Assembly: GCA_019637685.1 (NCBI GenBank)
Contig: JAHBVF010000003.1
Coordinates: 186,001 to 250,000 of the forward strand
DNA length: 64,000 nt
Direction: 5' to 3'
DNA from: Caldilineaceae bacterium
GTDB lineage: Bacteria; Chloroflexota; Anaerolineae; Caldilineales; Caldilineaceae
The notes below the pieces were generated by a model that saw nothing but the letters and a program-made list of their open reading frames with translations, was not told the DNA's origin and made no database searches. This document shows, piece after piece, positions 53,698-61,911 of the stretch. The position numbers were made by a program, and so were the translations under genes. Position 1 is the stretch's first letter. Every line of letters begins with the position of its first letter.

Positions 53698-55077
53698 ATG
53701 GAAGATTTGACAGTTGCCATTCCTGAACGGCTGGCCGAGGCCATGCGCGCGATGGCGACAAAAGAGAATGCTACCGTCTCCGACATCGCTACGATTCTTC
53801 TGCGCCGTGGCTATGACCAGACAGTCAACCGCCCGGTCTTCGACGAGTCCCGCAGCCAGCGCCCCGAAGCCCGCACAGACCCCCGGCTGGACTGGTGGCG
53901 GGCGGCCAAGTTCGGTCTTTTTATCCACTGGGGGCTGTATGCCATCCCAGCGGGCATCTGGAAGGGGCGGGAGATTCCCGGCATCGGCGAGTGGATTATG
54001 CAGCGGGCCGAGATTCCTGTGGCCGAGTACGAGCAATTGGCCGCACAGTTCAATCCCGTGAAATTCGACGCGGCGGCCTGGGTCGCCCTGGCCAAAGCCG
54101 CGGGGATGAAGTACATCGTCATCACCTCCAAACATCACGACGGTTTCTGCCTCTTCCACTCAGACCAGATCGACTATAATATTGTGGACGCCACCCCCTT
54201 TGGCCGGGACGTGCTGGCCGAGCTGGCCGCAGAGTGCAAGAAGCAGGATATGCGCCTGGGCTTCTACTATTCCCAGACCCAGGACTGGCATCACCCCGGC
54301 GGCGACGGCAACGACTGGGACTTCACCTCCAGCCCCGAAGCTTTTGCCGATTATATGGACAACTACGTCAAGCCCCAGGTGACAGAACTGCTCACAAAAT
54401 ACGGCCCAATCGCCGTCATCTGGTTCGACACACCCAAAGGCATCAGCCGCGGCCAGAGCGAATCTCTGCTCAAACTGGTCCACAGCATCCAGCCCGACTG
54501 TCTCGTCTGTGGACGGCTGGGCAATGGACTGGGCGACTACGCATCTGCCAGAGACAACTTTATTCCAGACGAGTTGACCGATCTGGATTGGGAGACCCCG
54601 GCCACCATCAACGACACCTGGGGTTTCAAAGTCAACGACCACAACTGGAAGAGCAGCGCCAATATGCTCCAGAAACTGGTGGATATTGTGAGCAAAGGAG
54701 GCTGCTATCTGCTCAATGTGGGGCCGACTGCCGAGGGCGTGATTCCCCAGCCCAGTGTGGAGCGGCTGGAAGAGATGGGCCGCTGGCTGACCGTCAACGG
54801 CGAATCGGTCTACGGCACAAAACCCGGCCCGGTCCAGGGACGGGACGACATCCGCACCACTCGCAAAGATGGCAAAGTCTACGTACACATCTTTGATTGG
54901 CCCGCGGATGGCAGCCTGCGCATCGACGGTCTGGCGGGGCAAAGCGCGCGTCTGCTGGCGAATGGTGCTGCTGTCCCCGTCGCCCAGGACGGCTCAACAC
55001 TTGTGCTTACGCTGCCCACCGCGTCGCTGCCCAACGCGCCGCTGAATACAGCGGATACGGTTGTGGTGGTGGAGTAA
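53698..55077 (+). CDS. GH29 alpha-L-fucosidase with N-terminal ribbon-helix-helix-like domain
   Basis: A 459-residue protein with two parts. Residues 1-40 read as strand (DLTVAIP), helix (ERLAEAMRAMATKEN), turn and helix (TVSDIATILLRRGYDQ), the layout of a CopG/Arc ribbon-helix-helix DNA-binding domain. Residues about 62-459 are a complete GH29 domain: FGLFIHWG, TSKHHDGF (His146-His147) and the nucleophile Asp244 in AVIWFDTP. The fusion is supported by AAAGGAG 5 bases before the first ATG and by an unbroken frame. No signal peptide, so cytoplasmic. The DNA-binding reading is mine and untested; the segment might also just be a dimerisation module. Confidence 0.85.
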   Translation: MEDLTVAIPERLAEAMRAMATKENATVSDIATILLRRGYDQTVNRPVFDESRSQRPEARTDPRLDWWRAAKFGLFIHWGLYAIPAGIWKGREIPGIGEWIMQRAEIPVAEYEQLAAQFNPVKFDAAAWVALAKAAGMKYIVITSKHHDGFCLFHSDQIDYNIVDATPFGRDVLAELAAECKKQDMRLGFYYSQTQDWHHPGGDGNDWDFTSSPEAFADYMDNYVKPQVTELLTKYGPIAVIWFDTPKGISRGQSESLLKLVHSIQPDCLVCGRLGNGLGDYASARDNFIPDELTDLDWETPATINDTWGFKVNDHNWKSSANMLQKLVDIVSKGGCYLLNVGPTAEGVIPQPSVERLEEMGRWLTVNGESVYGTKPGPVQGRDDIRTTRKDGKVYVHIFDWPADGSLRIDGLAGQSARLLANGAAVPVAQDGSTLVLTLPTASLPNAPLNTADTVVVVE

Positions 55078-55106
55078 GTGCAGCGTCAACAAAGTTTTTT
55101 GGGCGT

Positions 55107-55139
55107 AGAAGTTCGACTTTTCTGAAAAGTCGAACTTCT
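55107..55139 (+). terminator. 15-bp hairpin after the second fucosidase gene
   Basis: Perfect arms AGAAGTTCGACTTTT (55107-55121) and 55125-55139 with a 3-nt loop. May end the operon, or may be a mobile palindromic repeat. Confidence 0.6.
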
Positions 55140-55234
55140 GTAGTCGAATAGCTTTGTTTCCAGTGGAGTAAGATTTGTAGAGCGAACGGAATGCCATTCC
55201 GTCCTGTCATTTGAGACACTGAAAGGAACCCCCA

Positions 55235-56626
55235 ATGTCCCTGCAAAACCACCTGCTCAGCGATGAGCAGATGCGCCGTTTTATCTCCCACGGCTATCTG
55301 ATTCTGAAGACCGACTTTCCCGCCGAGTTTCACGACCAGCTTAACGCCCGGCTGGACGAAGTGATGACCAAAGAGGGCAACTGGGGCAACAACATTTTGC
55401 CCCGCCTTTCGGAGGTCAACGACGTTTTCCAAAGCCCGGTCATCCGCGGCGCGCTGACCAGTGTGGTCGGCCCCGGCTATGTGATGCACCCCCACCGCCA
55501 CTGCCACTACACTTTCCCTGGCCGCAAAGTCCAGGGCTGGCACAAAGACAGCTATTGGGGTCACCAGAAAGTGCGCAACCACCACAACTGGTGGGCGATG
55601 ATCTTCTACTATCCCCACGCGGTGGACGAGGAGATGGGCCCGTCGGGCATCTTCCCTGGCACACAATACTATGCGAAGCGTGCCGGCGACGAGACCGAAC
55701 AGCCCGTCTTTATGGAAGGTGGCCCTGGCACTTTTGCCCTCATCCACTACGACCTCTGGCATCGGGGCGGGGCCAACAATTCCCAGAAAAACCGGGCGAT
55801 GATGAAATTCCAGTTTGCGCGCATGGAAGCCCCCTCCGCGCCGGCCTGGAACAACCAGTCCAGCCAGTGGCGGGCCATGAACGGCGACGCGCCCCCCACC
55901 GTCCACGAAGCACTCTGGCGCAGCCAATGGCGTTGGCATCTGGGCCAGGCCGGCGCGCGGGACCAGGACGCGGTCGACGAGAATATCTCCCAACTGGCGG
56001 CCCAGTTGGGATCGGACTACGAACCGGCTGGGGTGGACGCGGCCTACCGCCTGGCCTCGCAAGGGCGCAGTGCGGTGGGCGCGCTGGCTGGCGCGTTGAC
56101 CAGTGACGACGCCAATGCCGCCCGCAACGCGGGCTATGGCCTGACCGCGGTGGGGCCGACGGTCCAGGCGGAACTGGTGGGCGCGCTGACTCACCCCAAC
56201 GAGACGGCCCGGATGTACGCGGCCTTTGCGCTGGGCGAAATCGGCGGGGAAGTGATGGAGAGCAGCAGCGCGGTGGCAAAGCTGGTGGATGACCCCTCGG
56301 TGGAGGTGCGGCGCACGGCAGTGGAAGCTCTGGGCCTGCTCCACTCCCCGGCCAACGCCACCATTCCCGCGCTGGTGCGCGGCCTGGAGGACGAGGACGG
56401 ACAGGTGCGTTTCACCAGCGCCCAGGCCCTTCAGCGCATCGGACCCGACGCGGCCGAGGCCGTGCCAGCCCTCACCCGCTCCCTGCGCGACGAAAACCGC
56501 TACGTGCGTGCCAACGCGGTGGACGCACTGCGTCGCATCGGCACAACCGAGGCGCTGACCGCCGCGCTGGACCACCTGTCCGCGCATCGCTGGTGTCCCA
56601 CCACCACACCGGACGATACCTTCTGA
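55235..56626 (+). CDS. PhyH-type dioxygenase fused to HEAT repeats
   Basis: A 463-residue fusion. Residues 1-about 195 are a phytanoyl-CoA dioxygenase-like Fe(II)/2-oxoglutarate oxygenase: His103-x-Asp105 (GWHKDSYWG) and distal His176 (LWHRGG) form the metal triad, and Arg near 186 can bind 2-oxoglutarate. Residues about 250-450 are six or so HEAT/PBS-lyase-type repeats (VDDPSVEVRRTAVEALGLL; LRDENRYVRANAVDALRRI). The oxygenase would hydroxylate a small molecule or a side chain; the repeats suggest a protein partner. The ATG follows AAAGGAA. It lies 157 bases after the fucosidase and in the same direction, with a strong terminator after it. Confidence 0.88.
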   Translation: MSLQNHLLSDEQMRRFISHGYLILKTDFPAEFHDQLNARLDEVMTKEGNWGNNILPRLSEVNDVFQSPVIRGALTSVVGPGYVMHPHRHCHYTFPGRKVQGWHKDSYWGHQKVRNHHNWWAMIFYYPHAVDEEMGPSGIFPGTQYYAKRAGDETEQPVFMEGGPGTFALIHYDLWHRGGANNSQKNRAMMKFQFARMEAPSAPAWNNQSSQWRAMNGDAPPTVHEALWRSQWRWHLGQAGARDQDAVDENISQLAAQLGSDYEPAGVDAAYRLASQGRSAVGALAGALTSDDANAARNAGYGLTAVGPTVQAELVGALTHPNETARMYAAFALGEIGGEVMESSSAVAKLVDDPSVEVRRTAVEALGLLHSPANATIPALVRGLEDEDGQVRFTSAQALQRIGPDAAEAVPALTRSLRDENRYVRANAVDALRRIGTTEALTAALDHLSAHRWCPTTTPDDTF

Positions 56627-56652
56627 TGGGAGCAGTCATTTAAGTCTACGGC

Positions 56653-56690
56653 CAGAGGCCCCGTATAGGTACGGGGCCTCTGTTTCTTTT
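56653..56690 (+). terminator. Terminator after the PhyH-HEAT gene
   Basis: 13-bp perfect stem CAGAGGCCCCGTA (56653-56665) with 56670-56682, 4-nt loop, followed by TTTCTTTTTATG. Confidence 0.85.
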
Positions 56691-56802
56691 TATGCCCAGC
56701 CTGTCCACTCGCGTCCAGAACAAACACTGGCGTATGGATCCGCCAGATAGCAGCAGCCATCCCCACGCAATGCGTCCTGTCACCGGTCATCCGGTCACCC
56801 CC

Positions 56803-57723
56803 TCACCCCTTCTCTTGCGCCTCTGCCGCAGCCAGCCGGGATTGCACCCACGCGCCCACCTCGTCCACCGACTGGCGGGCTTCGGGGACGCGGGAGGCCA
56901 GGCTCTGAAAAACGTGCCACATTCCGTCCCAAACGCGCAGAGTCACGTCCACGCCCGCGTCGCGGGCCTTTGCAGCCAGCCGGATGGAATCGTCGCGCAG
57001 GATTTCGTAGTCGCCCACGTGGATGAGCAGCGGCGGCAGACCGGTCAGATCGCCGTAGAGAGGGGAAGCGAGGGGGTTTGTGGGGGACGTGTCGCCCAGA
57101 TAATAGGCGGCGGTGACTGCCACGCCTTCCGGATCAAACCAGGGGTCTTGCCGGGCACGGGTGCGCAGGCTGTCGCCGGTGGCGGCCAGGTCTGTCCACG
57201 GGGAGAGGACGAAGGCTGCTGCGGGCAGGGGCAGCCCCTCGTCCCGCAGGGAAAAGAGCGTGGCCAGCACCAGCCCGCCCCCCGCGGATTCCCCGCCCAG
57301 CACCAGCCGATGGGGGGCAATGCCATCCGCCAGCAGCCGACGATAGACCCGCAGGCTGTCCTCCAGCGCGGCGGGGAAGGGGTTCTCCGGGGCCAGGCGG
57401 TATTCGGGCATAAGCGTAGCCAGTCCGCAGGCGGCGGCCAGGTTGCCCACCAGTCCCCTGTGAGAAGCAAAGGAGCCAACAATATAGCCGCCGCCGTGGA
57501 GATAGAGCAGGCGGGCGTCGTCGGGCGCGGTCCGAGGGATCAGCCAATCGGCCTGCAAACCTTCCACCCACGTGCGTTCAACGGATACGGATTGGGGCGG
57601 CTTTATCCGCTGGCCCAGTCTGTCCAGGTTCTGGCGCATCTGGGCAATGGATGTGCTCGGGGGTGCGTGGGCAATCTGATAGCGAAAGAGTTCACGCCAG
57701 AAAATTCCCCGCAGGCTGGTCAT
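56803..57723 (-). CDS. Alpha/beta hydrolase (hormone-sensitive-lipase type)
   Basis: A 306-residue esterase of the HSL/family-IV type. It has the oxyanion motif HGGG (76-79), the nucleophile Ser146 in GGESAGGG, the acid Asp in HVGDYEILRDD and the His in GMWHVF. No signal peptide. Such enzymes hydrolyse short-chain esters, including acetylated sugars and drugs. I use ATG 57723; its ribosome site (AAGGAG) lies 11 bases upstream inside the end of the PhyH gene, 7 bases away, so the two are coupled. Confidence 0.9.
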   Translation of the reverse strand: MTSLRGIFWRELFRYQIAHAPPSTSIAQMRQNLDRLGQRIKPPQSVSVERTWVEGLQADWLIPRTAPDDARLLYLHGGGYIVGSFASHRGLVGNLAAACGLATLMPEYRLAPENPFPAALEDSLRVYRRLLADGIAPHRLVLGGESAGGGLVLATLFSLRDEGLPLPAAAFVLSPWTDLAATGDSLRTRARQDPWFDPEGVAVTAAYYLGDTSPTNPLASPLYGDLTGLPPLLIHVGDYEILRDDSIRLAAKARDAGVDVTLRVWDGMWHVFQSLASRVPEARQSVDEVGAWVQSRLAAAEAQEKG

Positions 57724-57730
57724 GGCAGGG

Positions 57731-58573
57731 CTACTCCTTTTTCTTTTGAGGGATGCGTTCCAAAAGCTGCTGGGGTTGCACAATTTGCCGCCGGGCCGGG
57801 GTAAGCCGCGCCAGCAGTTCGGGCGAGGGCTGGTAGCCGTGGCGGAAATTGCCCCAGGACGGTCCGTAGCGATAGACGGCAATGCGCCGGTTGCCAGGGG
57901 TCACCCGGCGGGCCGAGCCATGACAGAGGGCATCGACAAAGACCAGCGCGTCGCCCGCGTTCATCTGCACTTCCACGGCCTCTTCGATGCCGTCCACCGA
58001 GCCGCCCACGCCAATTGTGTGTTGGGCAAAATTGGGGTGGGGGAAGTTGGATTTGTGGCTGCCAGGAATCACCATTGTAGCTCCGTCGCCGGGGCCGATG
58101 TCGGTCAGGGCCAGCAGCACATTGACCTGGCCGCACATAAATTTGCCGTTGTGATAGCGGAACTGGGTACGCTTCACCGAATCCTGACCGCCAGAGTGGA
58201 TGCCGATGGCCTCCCCCGGCCCCCGCAGGTTGACGAAATTCTCATCGATAAAAAGGGGGCCGTGCTTCCAGTCAAAAGTGCCTTCACCGCCCACAAAGTG
58301 TTTCACCTTTTCAATCCAGGCCGGATGATCGATGAGATTCTCGAAGGCTGGCCCGGCTTCGTAAATCTGTTGCAGGTTAAGCCCATCTTTGGCCCCGAAC
58401 TGATGGCCGTGGACATACCCGTTCCACTCGCCCACTTGCAGGGGCAACAGCGCGTCGATGGCCGCGTTGCAGGCCGCGACCTCCGCCGGGCCAAGGGCAT
58501 TGGGCACAAGAACATAGCCCCACAGGTCAAAGCGATAGATTTCCAGATCGGTAGGGGGAGAAGGGTGGGACAT
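57731..58573 (-). CDS. Phytanoyl-CoA dioxygenase family protein
   Basis: A 280-residue Fe(II)/2-oxoglutarate oxygenase-like protein of the PhyH group. Start at ATG 58573 after AGGAG. Recognised by the order LWGYVLVPNAL (start), GPGDGATMVIPGSHKS, the late GDALVFVDALCHGSARRVTPGNRRIAVYRY with a candidate distal His218 and an Arg. The proximal motif is read as His126 in GIHSGGQD, where the usual His-x-Asp spacing is not met, so the metal ligands are uncertain. It is coupled to the hydrolase downstream. A dispersed element lies upstream. Confidence 0.82.
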   Translation of the reverse strand: MSHPSPPTDLEIYRFDLWGYVLVPNALGPAEVAACNAAIDALLPLQVGEWNGYVHGHQFGAKDGLNLQQIYEAGPAFENLIDHPAWIEKVKHFVGGEGTFDWKHGPLFIDENFVNLRGPGEAIGIHSGGQDSVKRTQFRYHNGKFMCGQVNVLLALTDIGPGDGATMVIPGSHKSNFPHPNFAQHTIGVGGSVDGIEEAVEVQMNAGDALVFVDALCHGSARRVTPGNRRIAVYRYGPSWGNFRHGYQPSPELLARLTPARRQIVQPQQLLERIPQKKKE

Positions 58574-58636
58574 TCGATGTGCTCCTGGGTGAGATGGGAA
58601 ATCGCGCTGTTGTGGGACGTTTCTTAATGCCAAGAT

Positions 58637-58770
58637 TTGACTCTGCTGCAAAAAGCCTTTTGAGCCACTGACAGACGCTGATAAACGCTGACAAAAAAGG
58701 ATTCTCTCCTGAAATTCTCTGCGACTCCGCGTCTCCGCGGGAGAAATTGACCTTTTTGCAGGGGAGTCAA
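58637..58770. repeat. Dispersed inverted-end element, copy 4 (subtype B)
   Basis: Ends 58637-58655 and 58752-58770 are 19-bp inverted repeats with two mismatches (TTGACTC..CTGCAAAAAG). 134 bases. The interior is nearly the same as the copy at 20064-20203. Confidence 0.85.
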
Positions 58771-58779
58771 GATTTTCAA

Positions 58780-58850
58780 CGCAAAGGCGCAGAGAAGCAG
58801 TGGCGCAGAGAATTCACATTTCTCTGTGCCATCGCCTCTCTGCGTCCGTA
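58780..58850 (-). terminator. Complex hairpin after the oxidoreductase gene
   Basis: GCGCAGAGA-type arms pair around an inner stem (TGGCGCAGAGAA with TTCTCTGTGCCA, 11 of 12). It ends 3 bases from the stop at 58853, so it may terminate that minus-strand gene; it is also built of dispersed CTCTGCG words. Confidence 0.45.
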
Positions 58851-58852
58851 TT

Positions 58853-59854
58853 TTACAGATCGACCACCTGCCCGGTGCGGGCCGACTGATACTGGGCCAG
58901 AACACACTGGAGGAAAAGGCGGCTGCGGCTGAGAGGCAGCACCGGGTCCGCGCCGTCCAGCACACAGGCTTCCATCGCCTCCACTTCGCACAGGTAGGGG
59001 TCCACCGCGGGGGTGACGATCTGCTCGGTGGAGCCGTCCCGGTTGGTAATGGTCATCACACTGTCCACGCCCTTGACACCCGGCTTCCACGGCTCTGGAA
59101 TGTGGAGAATCGCTTCATCGCCCACCACATACGCGCCTTCCCGGAAGGGCGTGCGGAAGCTGGACGAGACCTGGCTCACTGCGCCGCCCTCAAAGACGAA
59201 TTGGCCGCGGATCGCCACATCCACACCGGTCTCACCGACGATTTGGCTGGCAAAAATCTGGCGCGGGCTGGCCGGGTGGGCAATTGTCACCGCCAGGCTG
59301 TTGGGATAGACGCCCACATCCCACAGGCAGCCGCCGGTCACATCCGGGCGCAGGCGGATGTTTGTGGCCCGTTCCGGCGAGAGGTAGAAGTTGAACCAGG
59401 CCTGGATCAGTTGTACCTGGCCCAGGCGACCGTCGGCGATGAGCGTCTGCGCGGCGATTGTCTGGGGGTGATGGAGATACATAAACGCCTCGAAGACAGT
59501 GACACCGTTGGCAACAGCCGCGGCCTCCACCCGATCAAACTCCTCCATCGACACAACCAGCGGCTTCTCGCACAGGACGTGCTTGCCCGCTTCGGCCGCG
59601 GCCACAGTCCATTCGCAGTGGAGAGAGTTGGGCAGCGAAATATAGACCGCGTCGATATTGGGGTCGGCCAGCATTGCTTCATAGCTGCCATAGGCGTTGG
59701 GGATCCCCTTCTCCGCGGCATAGGCATCGGCTTTGGCCTGATCCCGGCTGGCAATGCCCACCAGCTCGCTGCGCCCCGCGGCTTTGATGGGACCGATGAG
59801 AGCGTTGTTGATATTGGCTGTGGAGATAAGTCCCCAGCGGACGACATTTGACAT
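58853..59854 (-). CDS. Gfo/Idh/MocA family oxidoreductase
   Basis: A 333-residue NAD(P)-dependent dehydrogenase. Start at ATG 59854 with AAAGGAAT upstream, giving the Rossmann start VRWGLISTANINNALI. The family signature is CEKPLVVS; the C-terminal part has GGCLWDVGVYPN and a beta sheet, as in the glucose-fructose oxidoreductase/dimeric dihydrodiol dehydrogenase branch. Likely acts on sugars. One of three family members in the window; similarity to the other two is low. Confidence 0.9.
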   Translation of the reverse strand: MSNVVRWGLISTANINNALIGPIKAAGRSELVGIASRDQAKADAYAAEKGIPNAYGSYEAMLADPNIDAVYISLPNSLHCEWTVAAAEAGKHVLCEKPLVVSMEEFDRVEAAAVANGVTVFEAFMYLHHPQTIAAQTLIADGRLGQVQLIQAWFNFYLSPERATNIRLRPDVTGGCLWDVGVYPNSLAVTIAHPASPRQIFASQIVGETGVDVAIRGQFVFEGGAVSQVSSSFRTPFREGAYVVGDEAILHIPEPWKPGVKGVDSVMTITNRDGSTEQIVTPAVDPYLCEVEAMEACVLDGADPVLPLSRSRLFLQCVLAQYQSARTGQVVDL

Positions 59855-59890
59855 TTTCGATTCCTTTCGGGAAGTGCGGGAGTGAGACAG

Positions 59891-59983
59891 ATTTGATCCA
59901 CGAAGGCACACACAGATTCACGAAATTTTTCATTGATTCTGCGTGCTGTTTCGCCTCTCTTCGTGGGAAAAAGTGGATCAAAA
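59891..59983. repeat. 93-bp palindromic element that supplies a stop codon
   Basis: Ends TTTGATCCAC (59892-59901) and GTGGATCAAA (59973-59982) are perfect inverted repeats, with CGAAG/CTTCG just inside. The right end contains the TGA stop of the PIG-L gene (59980-59978 on the minus strand). Confidence 0.65.
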
Positions 59984-60673
59984 TTTAATCAGCTTGAAAC
60001 CTTCGGCGTGGGGCATCCCCGCTTCTTCACCGGTTTTGGCTGTGCGCTCACGGATACGATTTGCCAGCTTTTCCCGATCCTCGCCCACTTGGCTGACGTG
60101 ACAGGCCAGGGAGGCAACGCGGGCATCGACGAAATCGGTCACATCTTCGTAGTGGTCCACGCTGTCGCTCCAGAAGAGATACAATTCGGAAACCCGCCAG
60201 GGGTCTTCATCGCCTTCGAGCTGTTCGGGGAAGATATTCCATTCCCGCGCCGACCAGACCGCGTCGATGGCCGCGATACCCGCGGCCCGGTGGTCCGGGT
60301 GTAGCTGGTAGTGACGCCAGGGGTCGATGGCCGCGACAATCTGGGGCTTCAGTTTGCGGATATAGCCCGCCAGTTCCCGACGCAGGCCCAGGCTGTTTTC
60401 CAGCAGGCCATCCGGGTGGCGCAGGAATGTGACTTCCTTGACGCCCAGTTCCGCGGCCGCGGCCCGTTGCTCGGCCTCCCGTTTGGCGGCCAACTGCTCC
60501 GGGCGCAGATTGCGGTCTTTGCTGCCTTTGTCGCCGCTGGTCAGGAGCAGATAGCGCACTTCTTTGCCCGCCGCGGCCCATTTGGCAATCGTGCCGCCGC
60601 AGCCAAATTCCGGATCATCCGGGTGCGCGGCGATCACCAGCACCCGATCGAGGGTTTTTGTTTCTTCGGTCAT
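59978..60673 (-). CDS. PIG-L family deacetylase
   Basis: A 231-residue zinc deacetylase of the PIG-L/MshB/LmbE family. The metal motif AHPDD is at 16-20 and HPDH (YQLHPDHRAAG) is the second half-site; the helix ending EFGCGGTIAKW is typical. Members remove acetyl groups from N-acetylglucosamine-containing molecules such as mycothiol, lipids or antibiotics. The start at 60673 begins the family domain at once. The C-terminus ends inside a palindromic element (59891-59983). It lies 51 bases after the oxidoreductase at 60725 and is part of the same minus-strand unit. Confidence 0.9.
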   Translation of the reverse strand: MTEETKTLDRVLVIAAHPDDPEFGCGGTIAKWAAAGKEVRYLLLTSGDKGSKDRNLRPEQLAAKREAEQRAAAAELGVKEVTFLRHPDGLLENSLGLRRELAGYIRKLKPQIVAAIDPWRHYQLHPDHRAAGIAAIDAVWSAREWNIFPEQLEGDEDPWRVSELYLFWSDSVDHYEDVTDFVDARVASLACHVSQVGEDREKLANRIRERTAKTGEEAGMPHAEGFKLIKF

Positions 60674-60724
60674 TGCACATCACTTTCTATTTGAAAAGAG
60701 GATAGGGATTTTTAGCGTATGCAC

Positions 60725-61768
60725 TCAATATTCCACCATCACTTTGCGCCCGTTCTCCGCGCTGGCAATCGCGGCGTGGACCATTGCCAGACTTTTGATG
60801 TTGTCGGTGCAGACAGTCTGGGGCACGCGCCCCGTTTTCAGCGACTCGACAAACTCATTGATAACCCCGGCGTGGCTGTGGTAGGGAAGCTGGGGCGTGC
60901 TGGGTGGGTCCAGCCGCTCGGTGGCGCGGAAGAAACCGTCGGAACCGACGACAGCCGCCACCTGCACCTCGTCCTCCCCATCCCAGCGGGCGGTTCCGGT
61001 CTGGCCAATCGCTCGCCAGTCACAGGCCCAGGCCGTCTGCAACCCCTCGGCGCACCAGCTCCCCCGGTAGTTGAAGATCAGCCCGTTTGTCATCTCGAAA
61101 ATGCACTGGGCCGACGCGCCGTGGGCATACCAGGAACCAGGCGGATTCCATTCGTGGCAGTAGACACTCACCGGGTCGGCGTCGCTGATATAGCGGGCCT
61201 GATCAAAGGAGTGGATCGCCATATCCAGGAGCAGGACGTGCTCCATCGCGTCCCGGAAGCCGCCGAAGTGGGGGGCCAGGTAGAAATCCGCGTTGAGGGT
61301 CGTCAGCGGCCCGATCTGCCCGGCTCGGATCACTTCCCGGTAGCGCACGATATTGTCCAGATAGCGCCGGTTTTGGATGACGGCATAGGTTTTGCCGCTG
61401 GCCTGGGCCGCGGCCAGCATCTCCTGGGCGTCGGCCATGGACTCGGCCAGGGGCTTTTCGCCCAGCACGTGGCAGCCGTGGGCCAGCGCGGTGAGGACAA
61501 CGCTCTTATGCGCCGCAGGGATCGTGCAATCGAAAACCACATCCGCGCCGGTGGCACGGATCATCTCGGCCAGGTCTGTGCCGATACGGGCGCGGCCCAG
61601 TTCGAATTGCTTCTGGATTTTGGCTGCATTCTCCGGCAACAGATCGACCAGACCGACAAATTCCAGGTCAGGCCGTTGCGCGGCGTGATTGAGCCAGGCC
61701 TGGGTGATACCACCGCAACCGGCCAACACCACGCGGAAAGGGGCAGGGGCAGAAGGGGGTTTCGCCAT
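60725..61768 (-). CDS. Gfo/Idh/MocA family oxidoreductase
   Basis: A 347-residue dehydrogenase: FRVVLAGCGGITQAWL (Rossmann loop), GEKPLAES (family Lys), a middle region FYLAPHFGGFRDAMEHVLLLDMAIHSFDQARYI with the likely catalytic His of this branch, and a C-terminal beta sheet. I use ATG 61768 (GAGG 8 bases upstream); an ATG at 61804 is possible. First gene of the minus-strand unit with the PIG-L gene. The two genes could together process an N-acetylated sugar: oxidation and deacetylation. That is inference. Confidence 0.9.
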   Translation of the reverse strand: MAKPPSAPAPFRVVLAGCGGITQAWLNHAAQRPDLEFVGLVDLLPENAAKIQKQFELGRARIGTDLAEMIRATGADVVFDCTIPAAHKSVVLTALAHGCHVLGEKPLAESMADAQEMLAAAQASGKTYAVIQNRRYLDNIVRYREVIRAGQIGPLTTLNADFYLAPHFGGFRDAMEHVLLLDMAIHSFDQARYISDADPVSVYCHEWNPPGSWYAHGASAQCIFEMTNGLIFNYRGSWCAEGLQTAWACDWRAIGQTGTARWDGEDEVQVAAVVGSDGFFRATERLDPPSTPQLPYHSHAGVINEFVESLKTGRVPQTVCTDNIKSLAMVHAAIASAENGRKVMVEY

Positions 61769-61911
61769 AAGGTGCGCCTCTGTGTTATTCCTCTGGGTCA
61801 TCAATGGTTGGTGGATTCGACAAAAAAGCAGACACTGCTCACCTTCACAATGCCACTAAGTGCCCAATATGACAAGCCCAAAAAACGCTGTTTTCTGGCT
61901 GGTGCCTCACT

